Assembly: GCA_948099385.1 (NCBI GenBank)
Contig: CANUEZ040000193.1
Span: 1,314,501-1,378,500 of the forward strand
Length of the DNA stretch: 64,000 nt
Source: Fasciola hepatica
Taxonomy: Eukaryota > Platyhelminthes > Trematoda > Plagiorchiida > Fasciolidae
Reading direction: 5' to 3'
The notes under the pieces are model-generated. The model did not search any database. It worked only from the letters and a program-made list of their open reading frames with translations, and had not been told where the DNA came from. This document shows positions 51,301 to 64,000 of this stretch, piece by piece (the first letter of the stretch is position 1; every line of letters starts with the position of its first letter). The position numbers and the translations under genes were made by a program.

Positions 51301-52214
51301 AAGTTATTTGCAAGGAAATAGCGGGAATCCAAGTGTATAGCTGCATCGAGCCACTCAAGGCTGTTCGACAAGTGGCCTGATTTGACTGGTCAACACAGGC
51401 TGGGATGAAGCACGACTAATGTATGTACTAAGAAGACCAAGTTTCCAGGTTCACACAAACAAAATAAAGTAAGACGGTACTCGACGGACATATAATTAAC
51501 CGAACGACGCTCTCAAGTCCCACACTCGGTGACGGCTCAGCAGAATGTAAAGACATCACCGTACGTGGATGAGGAATAGGTAGCAATGATCATTCACTGC
51601 TCCGTTTACCAAAGCATCCCCAAAACTGGATACCCAGTTAACGTAGACAAATGAGTCGGAGTTGTTTACCAATTTTTATTGAATCCTTGTACCCACTTCA
51701 GAAGCGTCTTTTATCATTTGATCGAGACCATGGTCATGCACATAAAGAAGACTAACACTGAGCAGTCAGAGTTTAAATGTGTGATATATTTAAATAGACA
51801 CCGATCAACGTATACGACAGCTAACGAATTCTAAGGCATTGACGGGCGACTCATTCCAGTCGTGTCAACCTCAATATTTAAATCATGAGACCCACAAGTA
51901 TGCATCAGTAAGATAAGGATTACTCAGGTGAATTGTCTCGTGTTATGCAAGTTAAAAAACTATTGCGTTTTCATAACTTTCTTTGCTATCACAAGGGCCC
52001 AGACATTTTGGGACATGTACGAGATACAGGCCCATAATGTTAGCCAATCAGTTGGTTTCGTGTTGGAACCAAATTGGAACGTCAAAATTCAGGAGACACT
52101 CCACTAGTGGTCCAAAAATTATCTGTTTCCAGTAGGCTCTGATTGCAGAAGTTTCTGTCCATGTAACTGATTAAGTCGACAGCAAAAGTCCCACGGTGGA
52201 CTCCCTCAGACGCT
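48387..52214 (+). mobile_element. Insertion flanked by TGAAT, starting with a 5'-truncated Penelope-like element
   Basis: Copy A reads ...AAATGAATGTTTCG... at 2,057-2,070. In the right arm the same site is split, with TGAAT at both edges (ending about 48,386 and at about 52,219), which fits a 5-bp target-site duplication. The first 470 bp encode the RT-endonuclease linker and GIY-YIG domain of a Penelope-like element, so it is truncated at its 5' side. The remaining 3.4 kb has no recognised domain and may hold other insertions. Confidence 0.6.
48390..48855 (+). pseudogene. Penelope-like GIY-YIG endonuclease remnant (right arm)
   Basis: Reading begins in the linker (LLQTTKGSSFENPSNSLVD), then VSRSVHQFTCNCG with paired cysteines, then GGAYIGKTDRSL, the GIY-YIG core in its Penelope form. 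VSEHIPEWL and a run of frame-broken sequence follow. In a second frame SPKSNLLAF and HQPALCAEKRLKLNVYL match the conserved tail that ends in a cysteine and QK/EK. Several stops show that it is dead. It begins at the very edge of the insertion. Confidence 0.9.
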
Positions 52215-55159
52215 GAATGTTCCGTTGGTGACCAAGCCTGATAATGTGTGGTGCAATTATCAGAATGAGACACGAAACATCATGTCGGAGATGAGATAAA
52301 ATCAAGTCTTGATTATGACTGTCTTCAAACAAAAATAATAATGCAACTAAATGTTTCGGTTGGCCAATCCAGACGAAGCTCGCTGAGCAGAAATCTGGAC
52401 AATTCTAACCGATGTCACATGGGATCTTTGAAAGCAAACCTGAATATCTTGACGAATAATGCAAAAAAAACGAAAATGATACATACCTGGCTTCTGTTAA
52501 ATATAATGAAAGTTTATACATTTATACGCATGAAGAAAGACCTCCAAACCACAACTGCATAAATAGGCCACACTTCATTTATGCAAATCATCACAGAATC
52601 ATATCCTCTGCACTGAATTTCATTTGATCACTTTTTATATTTATTGCGCTTGAGATGTATGAGAAACTCTGGTTTGCAGTAAAAAAATATTGTTTTTAGT
52701 ATCATTGTTCACAAAAATCAACATTGTAAGAAGTGTTGTAAATGAAACTTCATAACACCAAGGTGTGTTATGTTCCCGGTTGTAAGAATTCTAAGTTAAA
52801 TCAGAATTTCCCCATTTTTAATTACACTTCCGAGATGCACATTTAATCTGACTGCTGCACCAAGCAATTCCATGTGGAGGTCATTGATCCTCTTGAGTAA
52901 GTCATAGGCCACCGATGTTGCAATTCAAAGTGTTCCCAGTAACGGATCTTTAAAATGAATAGTTTGGATTTATATATTTCTCAGCAGAAATGTCTTAATA
53001 CCTGAGATATTGTTATTGTAGCATGCAACTAGAAAATCGAATATTGTTCTCAAACATATTATGGTATACGCTGAACAGCTGCAAATATTGTAAACCAATA
53101 AATCAAATGATGTCCTACTCGAAATTATATACCATTCGCAGGCGAATATTCTTGTCCTGTCGAACGAAGTCTACAATCACCTAATCTCTATGGAGGAGAT
53201 TCTGAACTACACACTTAATATAATCTCACTTACTTGCAGCAACCAAGTGTTTTGTCTAATTAAGCAAGTAATACTGATTTCATTCAAAAGCGTATGGACG
53301 GGACATTGCATTTGCATGGATTTCAAGGCAGAGCCGTGTATACTCTATTACTCTCCATGATTATTTCCATTATTTCCCCACAAACTTGAAGCGGAAGGGA
53401 AATCAAGTGAACGTGCCACACCTGTCGTGTTCCGCTTGACCAAGATTATATTCGATTCTGTGACTGACATCAAGCAATCTTTTGATCATTTCCTCCAACT
53501 TTTCTAAACTTCTTCCTGAATCAACCGGAGAATGTCAAAAAACATTCAAGCAAATAAAACTATACCTGAAATGTTGGAAAACAATTTATATTCGATTTGT
53601 TTTTATTAATTAGGGGGTGACTGAGATGCCAGTGCATGTCCACATCACAAGTAGCCAACAAAATTTTGCTTGTGTTCTTGGATGAGCTTTTATTGGTACT
53701 GGCTGAAAATCCATATTCAGTTTGTGATTTATAAACTAGTTTCCTTGAATTCAGGTAAGCGAACTTCTTCTTATGTTCACCAGAAATCTTCCGATTGTCA
53801 ACCGTAGTGATATATTTGACATCACTATAAGTTGCCAGAGTAGAGAGTCATTCAGATCTTATCTGGTCGTGTGGAACTTGTCCAGAAATGTCACACATTC
53901 ACGTAGTGGTAATCTGGTACAATAGTCCCTATGCTGTCAGTGCAAATCAAAGGTGTTTATTATTTTTCAATCGGGCTGTGAGGCCAGACATTGTTTGTGC
54001 CGGAGTTCTTCGAAGTACATGGTGGTTATACACACGATTTATATTCCTACATATGCTGATGAGGATTTCTGATGTAATATTTCCAAAAAGCGAAACAGGT
54101 ACGCCATAGTTCACCAGGTGGGTGAACGAGATACATGGGATTTTATCGTTGAATTTATATTTTTCAAACCTCGCCAGTAAGTGCTCTTCGCTGACCACGT
54201 ATCAACAACAGCTGAGAAAAACACTTGATGGAATTTGAGGAAAGCCGGCGAGCTGTTTTGTTTCCTAAAAGGAACAAAATTTTGTTCAGAAAGAAAGCCG
54301 GGGATTAGGCATGTTGTGCTCGTTACTTTGGAATCGACTTTGATTTATTGTAAGCTGATGGCGTGCAAAATTCATTATTGAACAGATGTATCCTATTGGA
54401 GTAGCTCGAAGACAGTTGTAGATACCGAATGCTTTTGTGAGAATGGAACTGAATTGCAATATTGCATTGCTCCAAGTTATCTGATGTGTCTTGTGACCCT
54501 TTCGTGTTAAAAGGGAGAATTCATATTCATCATTCGAAATGTTTCGAGAAGCAGATAAAACACAACAGTTTTGTTTATTTCTGATGTATATGTCCAGTTG
54601 CGGTGACAAGTAACTGGAGGCAATGTGCCCAAACGAATCCATGACAAGAATAAGTGTTTAGAAAGTCAAAACAACGAAAAGTCTGATTACTTACCAACTG
54701 GTTTCGCTGCGTGACGAAACAAACATTATTTCAAGTTCACCATAGCGTGTTGTAGTTGTTGCTGACATAATATTCGATCAGCATTCGTTTTGTGAGCTCG
54801 TTTCACAGAGAAGAATGAGGTTATTATCTAGCGACTTAGTGGGTTTGTAGTTGCTCGAATATTTTTAAAAAAGATGATTTGACAAACTACTTGGTTGACT
54901 GGTTTTTGACTGGTTAAATGTGCTCGTAAAATGAGCCGAATAGACGAACAACCAACACCTGGTGATCGAATTGTCGCAAAAATTCACATTTTATCCTAAC
55001 CAGACATTGAACTACTTGGAATATCATCAGTAATTACATTATAGAATACAATAAGAACTATTTCCACCACAGGTTCTTGGAAGCTGCCGAAATTGGTACC
55101 AAGGCCCGGTAGACGGTGTGACTTAATAAAGGTTTGCATACAAATGAAGTCAAACGCAT

Positions 55160-55770
55160 TCATAAAAATACGGCTGGCCGGAGTATACTTATCAGATTCT
55201 GGCTGTGGGTCAACCACTGGTAGAGAGTAAGCAAACCAAAGATGCGTGAGATTCGAATCAGATATGGGAAGCAATCATGCATGGGTGATATTTTGACGGT
55301 CACTATAAGTTGAGGAAGGTTTGAATTATGGAATGAAATAACGTACCTGTAGACGTTAGCGCATGTCGTGTTCTCTGTCATCAATATATGCAGGATACCT
55401 TTTCCTAAAGTAATAGGTGGATCTAGTTGAGTGAGTTTATTAGTTCTATGAAGATTTGATATACAATTGGCGGTGTCGACCATATTACACTTTTGACTCT
55501 GGAAGTGGGCGAAAATTATTACAAGGATGGCATTTGAATGGATCAGTTCACATTCCTTTTAGGAACACAAGAAAGTTCAAGCCCTGACCGTATAGGGCAA
55601 TCTTTGCCATATACATAATGCAATCCTGAAGTTCGGGCTTAGTTCTTATTTGAGACTCACTTACCCCTCTTCGAAGTGGTTCCTTAGAAACTCCATTGCT
55701 TACGACATGTGCCATAAGCATAGTACGGGGTCTTGAAGAAATACTCCGTCCTTCCCGCAATACTGGTTTG
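55160..55770 (-). other. Candidate split reading frame, right-arm copy
   Basis: Mirror of 23,726-24,336, with the same splice-like signals and open frames. I see one amino-acid difference in the middle piece (Cys to Tyr). Because gene conversion can keep arms identical, the conservation does not by itself show selection. Confidence 0.25.
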
Positions 55771-55979
55771 CTGAAAACCAATGGTTTCTATTACGAAAAC
55801 TAAAGCATCATCATCTTGGGCTACATGACCGCTCTTTCATACAACACTGTTCTAAAATCAATGAGAAATTCAGCAAAGTCATCAAGATAAATGATTCATG
55901 AATGTGTTTTCTTAAGGTTCCCAAAAAGAAAACTGTTTATAAGCCCAGAATATTTGATTTTCCAAGAAGAATTTGATGT

Positions 55980-57173
55980 GATTATGTAGGGACTGGAAAG
56001 AATCTTGAAGGGCTTCGAAAAGTTGGTGCAACCAGGCACTTAGTATCACAGAAAGTTTGATGTCATAAACAACGCGTTGTCGAGAGATATTTTAATTTGC
56101 TGACGTTTGGATTACCGCGGTAACACTTTCGAAGTCAGCATATCCATCAAAGCTTCCGATGCATACGTTACAGACTAACTGATCTGTTCGCGTGAAATGA
56201 TCCGAACATATTTTCTACCCAAGATGGTTACTCTCAATTATCACACGGTATTGCAAAAGTGACCACTTCACGTACTTGCCATAAGTAGGAGCCAACGCCA
56301 AAGTACTGGATGGTAATCGGTGGACCCTGGCGACTTCTTGCCCCGCATTTATTTATTACAACACTGCAACCCAATCACTTATCCACTGCCAATTTCACCA
56401 CTTCACGCCGAATATGACCGCGCTGCTGTATTTGATCATGTTCTCTGCTCATTTTTGTGCAACGATCCGTAGACACTAGTGGATCATACTGTGTTTTTAT
56501 TCCATAGGTGTCAGCATTTGCGTTTCTCAACGGCTATGTGATCATATTATTCCAACGGTCATCATGGTAGACACTCAACCCTTCTGTCCTGAGTTCAACT
56601 TTTGCCTCCCAAAGCTGGTCTCCTTCCCAAGTAGTCAGCCTCCTATTGGCCGAGACCTTCCTACTCAAACTCGAAAGGAATGGAAAAATATAAAAATAAA
56701 TAATCGAAGTCCTAAAGATAAACTATCACGTTTGCATATATTTGGTCCAACGGGCATTGAATTTCGCAAATCATTATCGGATGAAGGACAAAGCTGTATA
56801 AAATGGAAACGATAGTTTTACCGCAAAAACACAGGAATCTAACTGAAACCATCCACCATTTTCACAGCAGCGTAAAGTGCCTGCTGAATGCGTTCGCAGT
56901 TCTTCGGAAAATCTCTATTATGTAAAAGGTCGACAAGTCAGTTTATGGCTCTACTCAGAATAGAAGAAATATTCATTCTCCGATCACGCTGCTTTCACCA
57001 AAAACTCAATGAAACCTAAATTTTCGGATTCATTATTTTGAATACCGAAGCATTTGAATTGTGTGCGAAGTGGTCCGTTATGCTTTCCCGAGGTCAAACT
57101 AATTGTGCAAATCAAGCAAACTACTGCTGTACTGTGTCGTGTTCTGGAATATTTCGAATCCCCACGGGCATTA
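55980..57173. other. Right-arm segment with no match in the left arm
   Basis: This is the counterpart of 21,339-23,517. It includes an 84-codon plus-strand frame at 56,564-56,815 rich in Lys, Pro and Ser, not recognised. The rest has no long frame. Confidence 0.7.
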
Positions 57174-60100
57174 TACTTTGATTTGAAACTTCATATTCAT
57201 ATTTCATTTGAGCTTTAGTTAATTTTCTCAGACGCATATTTATTGACGATTCACTATTGTTTGAACCCCTTCTCAGACTGCTGTTAGTGCAGAAGCATCA
57301 TTCCTGTGATAGTCTGTTTGGTGAATTGGCAAGACACGCTGACTATTTTTCGGAACGTATAACAAGCACTAGAGTTGATGGAAAATAGCTCAGATTACTA
57401 ATAAACATATCTGACTTTCTCCGAACTGATACTTATTAGCCTTTATCTACACTTATGATAGCAACCTAGCATCTAGCACATCCGCAACTGCAAGTAAGTA
57501 ATCTGCTATCGTCACTGTTCTTCATGCTGAATAAATCAAAATGGACATTAAAAACCTATATGCTAATCAACAAAACCCTTTCAGCTTTTCGGGACTGTTC
57601 CGAGTGTTTTGAATGTAACATCACAAAATCCAGCTCATCCTTCCCAAATTATTACTGTATTCAAAGCACCACTCAGTTACTTGGACACGAATATACAATT
57701 TATCATTAGGTGATGTTGAAATTTTACCTGATTTTGAAAATGTCTTCAGCAAACTGCGTTAACTTTCTAATTAAACAGCTCAGGAGATTCTGCCCTAAAT
57801 TCACCATTATTCTTACCTTTGTTTCTCAATGCGTCTTACCATACCCATGCTTCTGTCCCCCGTAATAGTTTGCTTATTATGAAGACAGAATTTTGGTTTA
57901 ACTCAGAATTTAGACTCCAATCAATCAGATATGTTACAAACCTCTTCGTGAAAAAGAGTTCTGGCTACTAGAAATAATTGCCATAGTGGAAAATGAAGCT
58001 TGACTGATTTGAAATAAATCCGGGAATGGTTGAGCATACTACATATACCATGACTATGAGCTACCATTAAACCATGTGTTACCAAAATCAGTATCAAGCA
58101 AGCTTTGGTTGATCCAAAACAATGGAACTGTATTTCTGGCCTGTTTTATTCAACAACGAATCGAAAATTCTTTTTGCATCATCCTAATCGTGCCATTTAG
58201 GCTGAACATATTTTTATTTGATGATAATGCTAACAATGTGGTTGCAATTTTATGAAAACTTGGGTTTGGATTTCCACGTCATTCTGCATTTTGAGCGCAA
58301 AAGTTCTGTGTTTGAAAATACTGATTATAAGTGAATTCGAATGGTCCGCTGATTTGCATGTATCGCAAACCATGACTGTCAGATGTCCGATTATCTTTTA
58401 CAGTAGTATATTCTTAACTTACAGTTTCAACTTCCACACCAAACATAGGTAAATATTAGAACTAAGCACATAGATAATCATATTCTGTCTGCAACAAACA
58501 CAATTATTGGTGGTCGAATTTTGAATGGAATTGTAGTTCTTGGAATTATCATGTCCTCTACATAAAATGACAAAACCTGACTCAAAAACGTGATGTCAGT
58601 AAGGAAGAAGTGTATCAAACCGTTTCTCGAACACATAAAACGCCTTCTGACATAATCAAATGAGGGCTTTTATTGCGCAATTGCTGTAAATGAATCTTTA
58701 CTTTTTCTACGGTTTGAATTTTGTAATCGCATATACCCCAAATTGTTTACGTCACCCTCATATTCCAACACATCTCCTCGCAACAGAGTTTCCCTTGCAG
58801 AAAATCACGAATTCTAAAACCGTAAAAATAGTCGTTTCAGCCTGATGAATTCTGTGTTGATAATAGTGTTGTAGGTAAGGACCCCTCACCCTGGATGATC
58901 AAGATTTATTCCAGCTGCATTCAACCAGCCTAATGAGGTTTACAACCTAAAAGCCACTGGAGTAAGTTCCTCTGGAAATTTTTCACCGCACAGAGTGTCT
59001 TGGTGAACCCTTAGCCTCCATATCGAACGAGGGAAATGATGTTAATAACCAAAGAAATCACTTTGAAATTCGAAGTCCTTCGCAATGCAACAAGTGACCA
59101 CCCATACTGAGCATATGATACCGGTTTCTAATTGGTCAACGGATTAGGCGCTTCAATCTACTTCATCACTCATCGTAACGGCATGCATGATATTGAACAG
59201 GAATTCTCTCTCTTTCTGGACATATTAGTTGCTATTCGATCGCACTTCTCACCAACCTGAGGACACATTACTACCCGAGTCGATCATATTGTCTTTTTGT
59301 CCCATCACTTGCATCAGTAAAGTCTTCTTCTAAATAAACAAGGCAAAAGATGACATTCGTTCACGAGATTTTGAGGGAAATGTTCCATAGATGTTTCGCG
59401 GTTTTATCTTTCTCTTACTTGCTAGCATGGTGAAAATTTCCCTCTACGAAAGAGCATCTCTCTTATCATTGTGAATGCTTATTGAGCGTTTAATGGATCA
59501 AGCTAATGTGACCCTAATTCAAGATCATACTCCAAAAATGTCGACTGTTTTTTTCTCGTGAACAAACAGACAACCGAGAAATTGGTGATAAAACACCAGA
59601 CGACACAGTTTTGTCTAAATGTTTTTTTGTTTTGCGCTTGTTTATTTCCACTACGCAGAAATATGACAGAAACTTCAACAGCAGTAATTGATCCAGGCTG
59701 GATACGTACTCACACCTAAAAGGTGAGAAACGCATACGATGATTATTAATCGCATGGCTTTAAAATTTATTTATAATAGGCCTTTCGATGATCTTTGTGT
59801 CAAGGAACCAAAGTCAGCTAGGTTAAGCAATACCAGCTTCGCACTAAGTATTACGATTTAACGTGGAATTACTTCATTCACGGATTTTTATATTTCCAAC
59901 TTATTTCAATGGTTGTGTGAAGAAAGGTACGCACCTAAAGCTTTCAACGAAGAAAATCATTTTTCATTCTCATTCTGACTGCAGCTGTATGTGAATATGC
60001 ATGAAGAGAGCCTCTACAAAGGGGTCAAGTACATTTCTAACCGGAAAACACGAGTATTAGAAACAATTTTGTGAATATCTATCAGCAACAGAGAAGGCCC

Positions 60101-62085
60101 ATACATGACCCAGACAGCCATGAATTCGTTAGTCCTGTTGTTCACGCGTTCCTTTGCAGAATGTCACGGTAGGACGTCATTATAATTACCAAGGGTGTAT
60201 TTATCTCATATGCGAAAATTTACATTAACTGCTCTCAGTTTGATGGTAACTCACACATGCTACAATTCTCACCAAATTACAAAATATTGGACATCTCTGA
60301 CGGGACTCTAAAAGAAAACCCGAAAATCAGCTCACAGTTCAGATGAAAGCCTGCAAATGTAGCTGGTAACTGTTTTTTACTGGTGTTCAGCTTCATCTCA
60401 GATATGATGGATACGCTGTTGCTTAATTATTTACCCACTGTTAAATCTGTTTAAACGTCTGACCGGAATAATTATGAGCTGCCCCTGATCACTTCTGATT
60501 TACCCAAGTTGCCTGTGGACCACGTATTTCAGTGTACAGGGAACCCCCCTCCGCGTTGTTTATTTCACATCTGGAAACTGTACCTTAGGTCATACGATGT
60601 TGTTTATTTTTCCAGAATCAGGACCTTCGTGTCCAGTTCATGCTTATTTTCCTCACTAGTCCAACCTCTATTGATGAATAACGTTTAATCAGAGCCATTG
60701 TCGATGAATGAATGAACTAAACAACTTCCTTTAGGACCAATTACACGAACAGATATCACACATAAAACGTCCTCGGAGTATTGGTTTGGTTATACAATTC
60801 TAGTTCTGTTGCATTCCCAGAGCAGAAAACGCTCCGTTTCTCTTGATGTGGCATCTCTTACACTTCAGCATAGCATTCAGGTTTATTGCATTACTAACGT
60901 TGACACAATCAACCACAACGTGTCCTGCACTCAATCATAGAATGCTTATTTTACCAAGCACGGTTACATATCATTTCTCAGCTACAAACAGGTTCTTGAG
61001 TGAAGTACAGCCGACACTATGTTTCCCAGATTTCAGGAGTCAAATTCGAGGCAGCTTCAACGATCTGACTCTTTGGTTATCAATACTACGCATTGGTTGG
61101 AAGATTGTCGGTCTGAAAGTCGATGCATTCAGTACAACTGCTAGACTCGGTACAATTACCTATTTCACATCAAAACTCTCAACCAGGGTGTAGTTTGAAA
61201 AAGCACTCTCTAATGATAAGTGTGCCACAAAGCTGAGTTAAAAAGTCGACAGCGGCTTTAAGAGGACGAATAAACTAAGGAATAGGAGATGAGACTGTGT
61301 TCCACTATGAGTTTCACACACACTACAGTCGAGGTGTGGAAATCGTTATTCCGAATTCCACTATAGCTCAGGTAAATTCACGAATCCCGTATTGAAACAG
61401 GATAAATCCGATAGGTCTACGATAATCGGTTAATAAATAATGAGCAATAAAGCTTTGCACGAAACTCAACCTTTCGGCGAAAATGATTCGAAAAGAGCGG
61501 AACAGTTTAATTATGATCTAAGTAGTATGTTATTGGACACATTATCAAGTTTGGCTTTTTGATTTAGGTAGTATGAATTTATACGTGGATGAGAGGACAA
61601 ACATTATTCTGGAATGAAGAGACCGGTTTGACGGTTGTTGACGCTTGTAAGGTGTGCCGAACTATACGTATACTTGCACAACTCACAATGGGTTCATCAA
61701 TTTGGTCTCACTTGAATCGGAAGATGGGTTTATGGCCGTAGAGTCCGTTGTTTCACAATCACAAGATGGTTCTCCAAACGTTATTTAGTCGTTTATCAAA
61801 GACGACCTTCCAAACTAGGACCCATAGTCTCAACTTCCGACTTTTGATGTGAGTAGTGTACTCATCTGTTTAGGTAGATCTAAAAATGGAGAAAATTCTG
61901 CTTTTGAATCAACACATTTGATTAAACGAAAAGCAATCAGTTTATAATGGATAGTAAGTGACCACTGTCAAAACCAAGGTACAAATACCGTTGGCCTAGA
62001 TCTGCTCCATAATTAGGTCTTCTGACAGGCTCTTTTGGGTCCATCCCATTTGGCTGATTTAGTTCCTTTAGGTTAGAACAACTCC

Positions 62086-62985
62086 ATATTCCAAATAAAG
62101 ACAAACTGAGAATTTTGCCTTTGGAGTCTTCTGGACATTCAAAGCTGTCAGTGTTCTTGCAGAATATATAAGTCGTACCTGAACTTCAAAAGATAACTTG
62201 CAAAGATCGGGCTAACTAGGAAACAAATCGATTTCGTCTTAGTCCTTCCTCGAGTTCCGTCTAAGGAAAACTACTGTCCGAGTAGACGTTGTTTCGCATA
62301 CATCTCTGACCGATAAATCATTATATGACAATCGTAAATGTGTTGATGTTCATGGTGTGTAGTTATCCCAGATATGTTGCTCTGAGCAGTAAGCAAGTTG
62401 TGAACTAGCCCTGCTTGTTTTCTGTCCCAATACGGTGTAAATTTATGACTGGCCAGAATTAAACTATAGGCCATTTCGGCGAATGGCCACCACTGCTTAC
62501 TTACACTGAGTTCAATTGGCGGATGTACCGGATATCATCCGGCCACAACGCTCCGCCGCCTGAATAGCAAGCTGCTTTGAACCAAACTTCCCTACTTATA
62601 TCTTCCCATAGACTAACCAAATCAGGTAGCGAGTGTTGTTCATGAGACGGGTGACCTCGGTCTGTCTACCTTCCATGTTTCTCGCTAAGTAAACATCGTC
62701 CTATTACGTTTAAATCTTGTCTGTATGAAGCTTTGATTTCTGCCGGGAATGAGTGTAGCCGAAGCAGATATATCACAGCTTTTAATGATTGCTTCCTTCC
62801 AGTACAGAATATTGGTCAGAAGCATTTCAATATCACTATTTGATGTTTGAATTGTGTCCACCAACTAACTATCCTGATCAGTAGGATCCAGTTTGAGAAC
62901 TATTGTGGTTTTGTCAGAAAGATCCTGTGTCAGTGATGTCAGTAGCTAAAACTGGTCGTTTCTTTAAATTCCATTGTTATCTGAA
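62086..62985. other. Unassigned stretch beyond the right arm
   Basis: Homology to the left arm ends at about 62,085. No frame over 70 codons and no repeat was recognised before the RTE-like LINE. Confidence 0.45.
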
Positions 62986-64000
62986 CCCAGCAGCTTTGCC
63001 AGTGGCCGCAAAAATTGTGTTCTGGAGCGGATTAACACCGCAGTGTTAGGACCACCGAGAAGGCGTCAGGCTGTCTCAGATGCTATAGCTTCCCACCTAG
63101 CCACCAAGTTCAAAGGATAAACACCAGTCGGGAATCAGTGGACTTCACTTGAGACATCGTCCCACCAATCCGCCTCAAATGAACCGGGCCTTACGCGACG
63201 ACGACAGAAAGACTATGTCTCAATCTCGACACTTCAGTTAACCGAAAAGACTAGGAATGCCCGCCTGAATGGTCACACAGTCTCCGTGATATCCGAAGAA
63301 GGGCCACCCGCTCAACCAAAAGCAATCACAACCACTACTGAACCAAAATCACGGAGACCATGAGGACTGCGGCTAACTGTGCGGGCTTCTCGAGGCTCTT
63401 CTGTCTAATCCGCACTGCATCTGGAAAAGGACAGTTGGCAGAGGATCTCCTTTGCGATACTACCTGGCTGCTCTTTTCTGAGCAGACCGAAGAGATGCAG
63501 CGATGGACCGAACAGTTCGACTGTCTACTGCCCATCCTGCTGGAAGCTCCGTGAACCGATTCCCAGCAATTCAGAACGAGACCTATGAAGTTAATAACAA
63601 CCTATCAAGCTAAGATGATATCACTTATGTAATACATACGGGGAAGATCCGAAAATCCCTAGTAGCAGATTGCATCCCATCGGGGATAATATAATTTATC
63701 TTTTGGCACTGCTTGGTCCGCTGCATACTCTAGTTTGTTCATTCTGGGGGAAAGAATAACTCCCAACGGACTGATGAAATTCAGTTTTACTCATTATTCG
63801 AAAGAACGACGACAGAACTGTGTGCGCAAACAATCGTGGCATCAGTTTAATCGATTTGTCCGTCAAAATACTCCTCGTGATTTTGTTGTACCGCTTCTCA
63901 GCGATGTGGCACACGTGCACGCGCCCAAATAAGGAGGCTTCCACCATGGCACGGGATGCGTGGACGGAATATTCACCCTCCCCCGAGTATCAAAACATCG
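62986..64000 (+). pseudogene. RTE-like LINE, linker and start of RT, runs off the window
   Basis: The region before RT shows TEKTRNARLNGHTVSV, then RLFCLIRTASGKGQLAEDLL and EEMQRWTEQFDCLLP, the stretch that precedes RT in trematode RTE elements. After frameshifts RT continues with NNRGISLIDLSVKILLVILL, YRFSAMWHTCTRPN, and in another frame GGFHHGTGCVDGIFTLPRVS, matching the RTE words NHRGISL and AGFRxGRGCxDQIFTLRQ. Stops and shifts show decay. The catalytic FADD-type box would lie past the window end. Confidence 0.85.

Larger units (their letters stand above)
54252..59307. repeat. 5-kb block in the right arm, mirror of 19,206-25,241
   Basis: This is the mirror copy, about 1 kb shorter because the internal segment 55,980-57,173 replaces a longer unrelated one. 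Near its inner edge is an imperfect palindrome (TTTTGTTTCC ... GGAACAAAA, about 54,252-54,280). No coding domain was recognised. Confidence 0.75.
41100..62085 (+). repeat. Right arm of a giant palindrome
   Basis: This is the mirror of 13,945-35,365. Compared with the left arm it keeps a complete CR1 junction region (43,344-47,130) that the left has lost. It lacks the left's 15.36-17.87 kb segment, lacks 37 and 231 bp found at 30,342-30,378 and 30,496-30,726, and has unrelated sequence at 55,980-57,173. It is in the same orientation as copy A, so it and copy A form a direct repeat about 41 kb apart. Confidence 0.95.

Noticed and set aside
1..64000. CRISPR arrays, bacterial operons, rRNA genes
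   Set aside because: No regularly spaced short repeats, ribosome binding sites or rRNA words were seen. The sequence is eukaryotic repeat DNA.

Overview
This AT-rich eukaryotic window holds no intact host gene that I can recognise. Decayed retroelements dominate: two CR1-like LINEs, an RTE-like LINE, Penelope-like (PLE) reverse transcriptase and GIY-YIG fragments, a Ty3/gypsy element, a possible BEL/Pao remnant, and a tRNA-derived SINE carrying a hammerhead-ribozyme fossil. This mix, and the wording of the RT motifs, suggest a flatworm, most likely a digenean trematode. That assignment is an inference from family knowledge.

The main structure is a giant inverted repeat. The left arm (about 13,945-35,365) reads as the reverse complement of the right arm (about 41,100-62,085), with a 5.7-kb spacer (35,366-41,099). 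Mirror positions add to a constant within each block: 76,467 near the centre, 75,986, 79,766, 79,497/79,496, 78,512-78,515, and 76,026 at the outer ends. Each jump marks an indel between the arms. Sampled inner stretches are identical over 120-240 bp, and the outer few kb fall to roughly 90-95%. A third, more compact and partly diverged copy of the same unit (copy A, 1-7,985) lies in the same orientation as the right arm. It lacks several blocks that both arms share, so the order of insertions can be read directly.

Layout: 1-5,605 copy A, including a perfect 128-bp (TA)n hairpin; 5,606-6,800 PLE RT fragment; 6,803-7,985 rest of copy A; 7,986-10,240 Ty3/gypsy remnant; 10,242-13,944 mostly unassigned, with an LTR/PBS-like site and a BEL/Pao-like C-terminus; 13,945-35,365 left arm; 35,366-41,099 spacer with a CR1 remnant and (AT)n; 41,100-62,085 right arm; 62,086-62,985 unassigned; 62,986-64,000 RTE-like LINE running off the window.

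Shared within the arms are a PLE GIY-YIG insertion, a CR1 insertion (largely deleted on the left) and a 5-6 kb block of unknown origin that contains exon-like segments with good splice signals. No pathway or operon can be described. The biological interest is the palindrome itself, its third copy, and the record of insertion, deletion and probable gene conversion. A head-to-head misjoin of two haplotypes is the main alternative and cannot be excluded from sequence alone.
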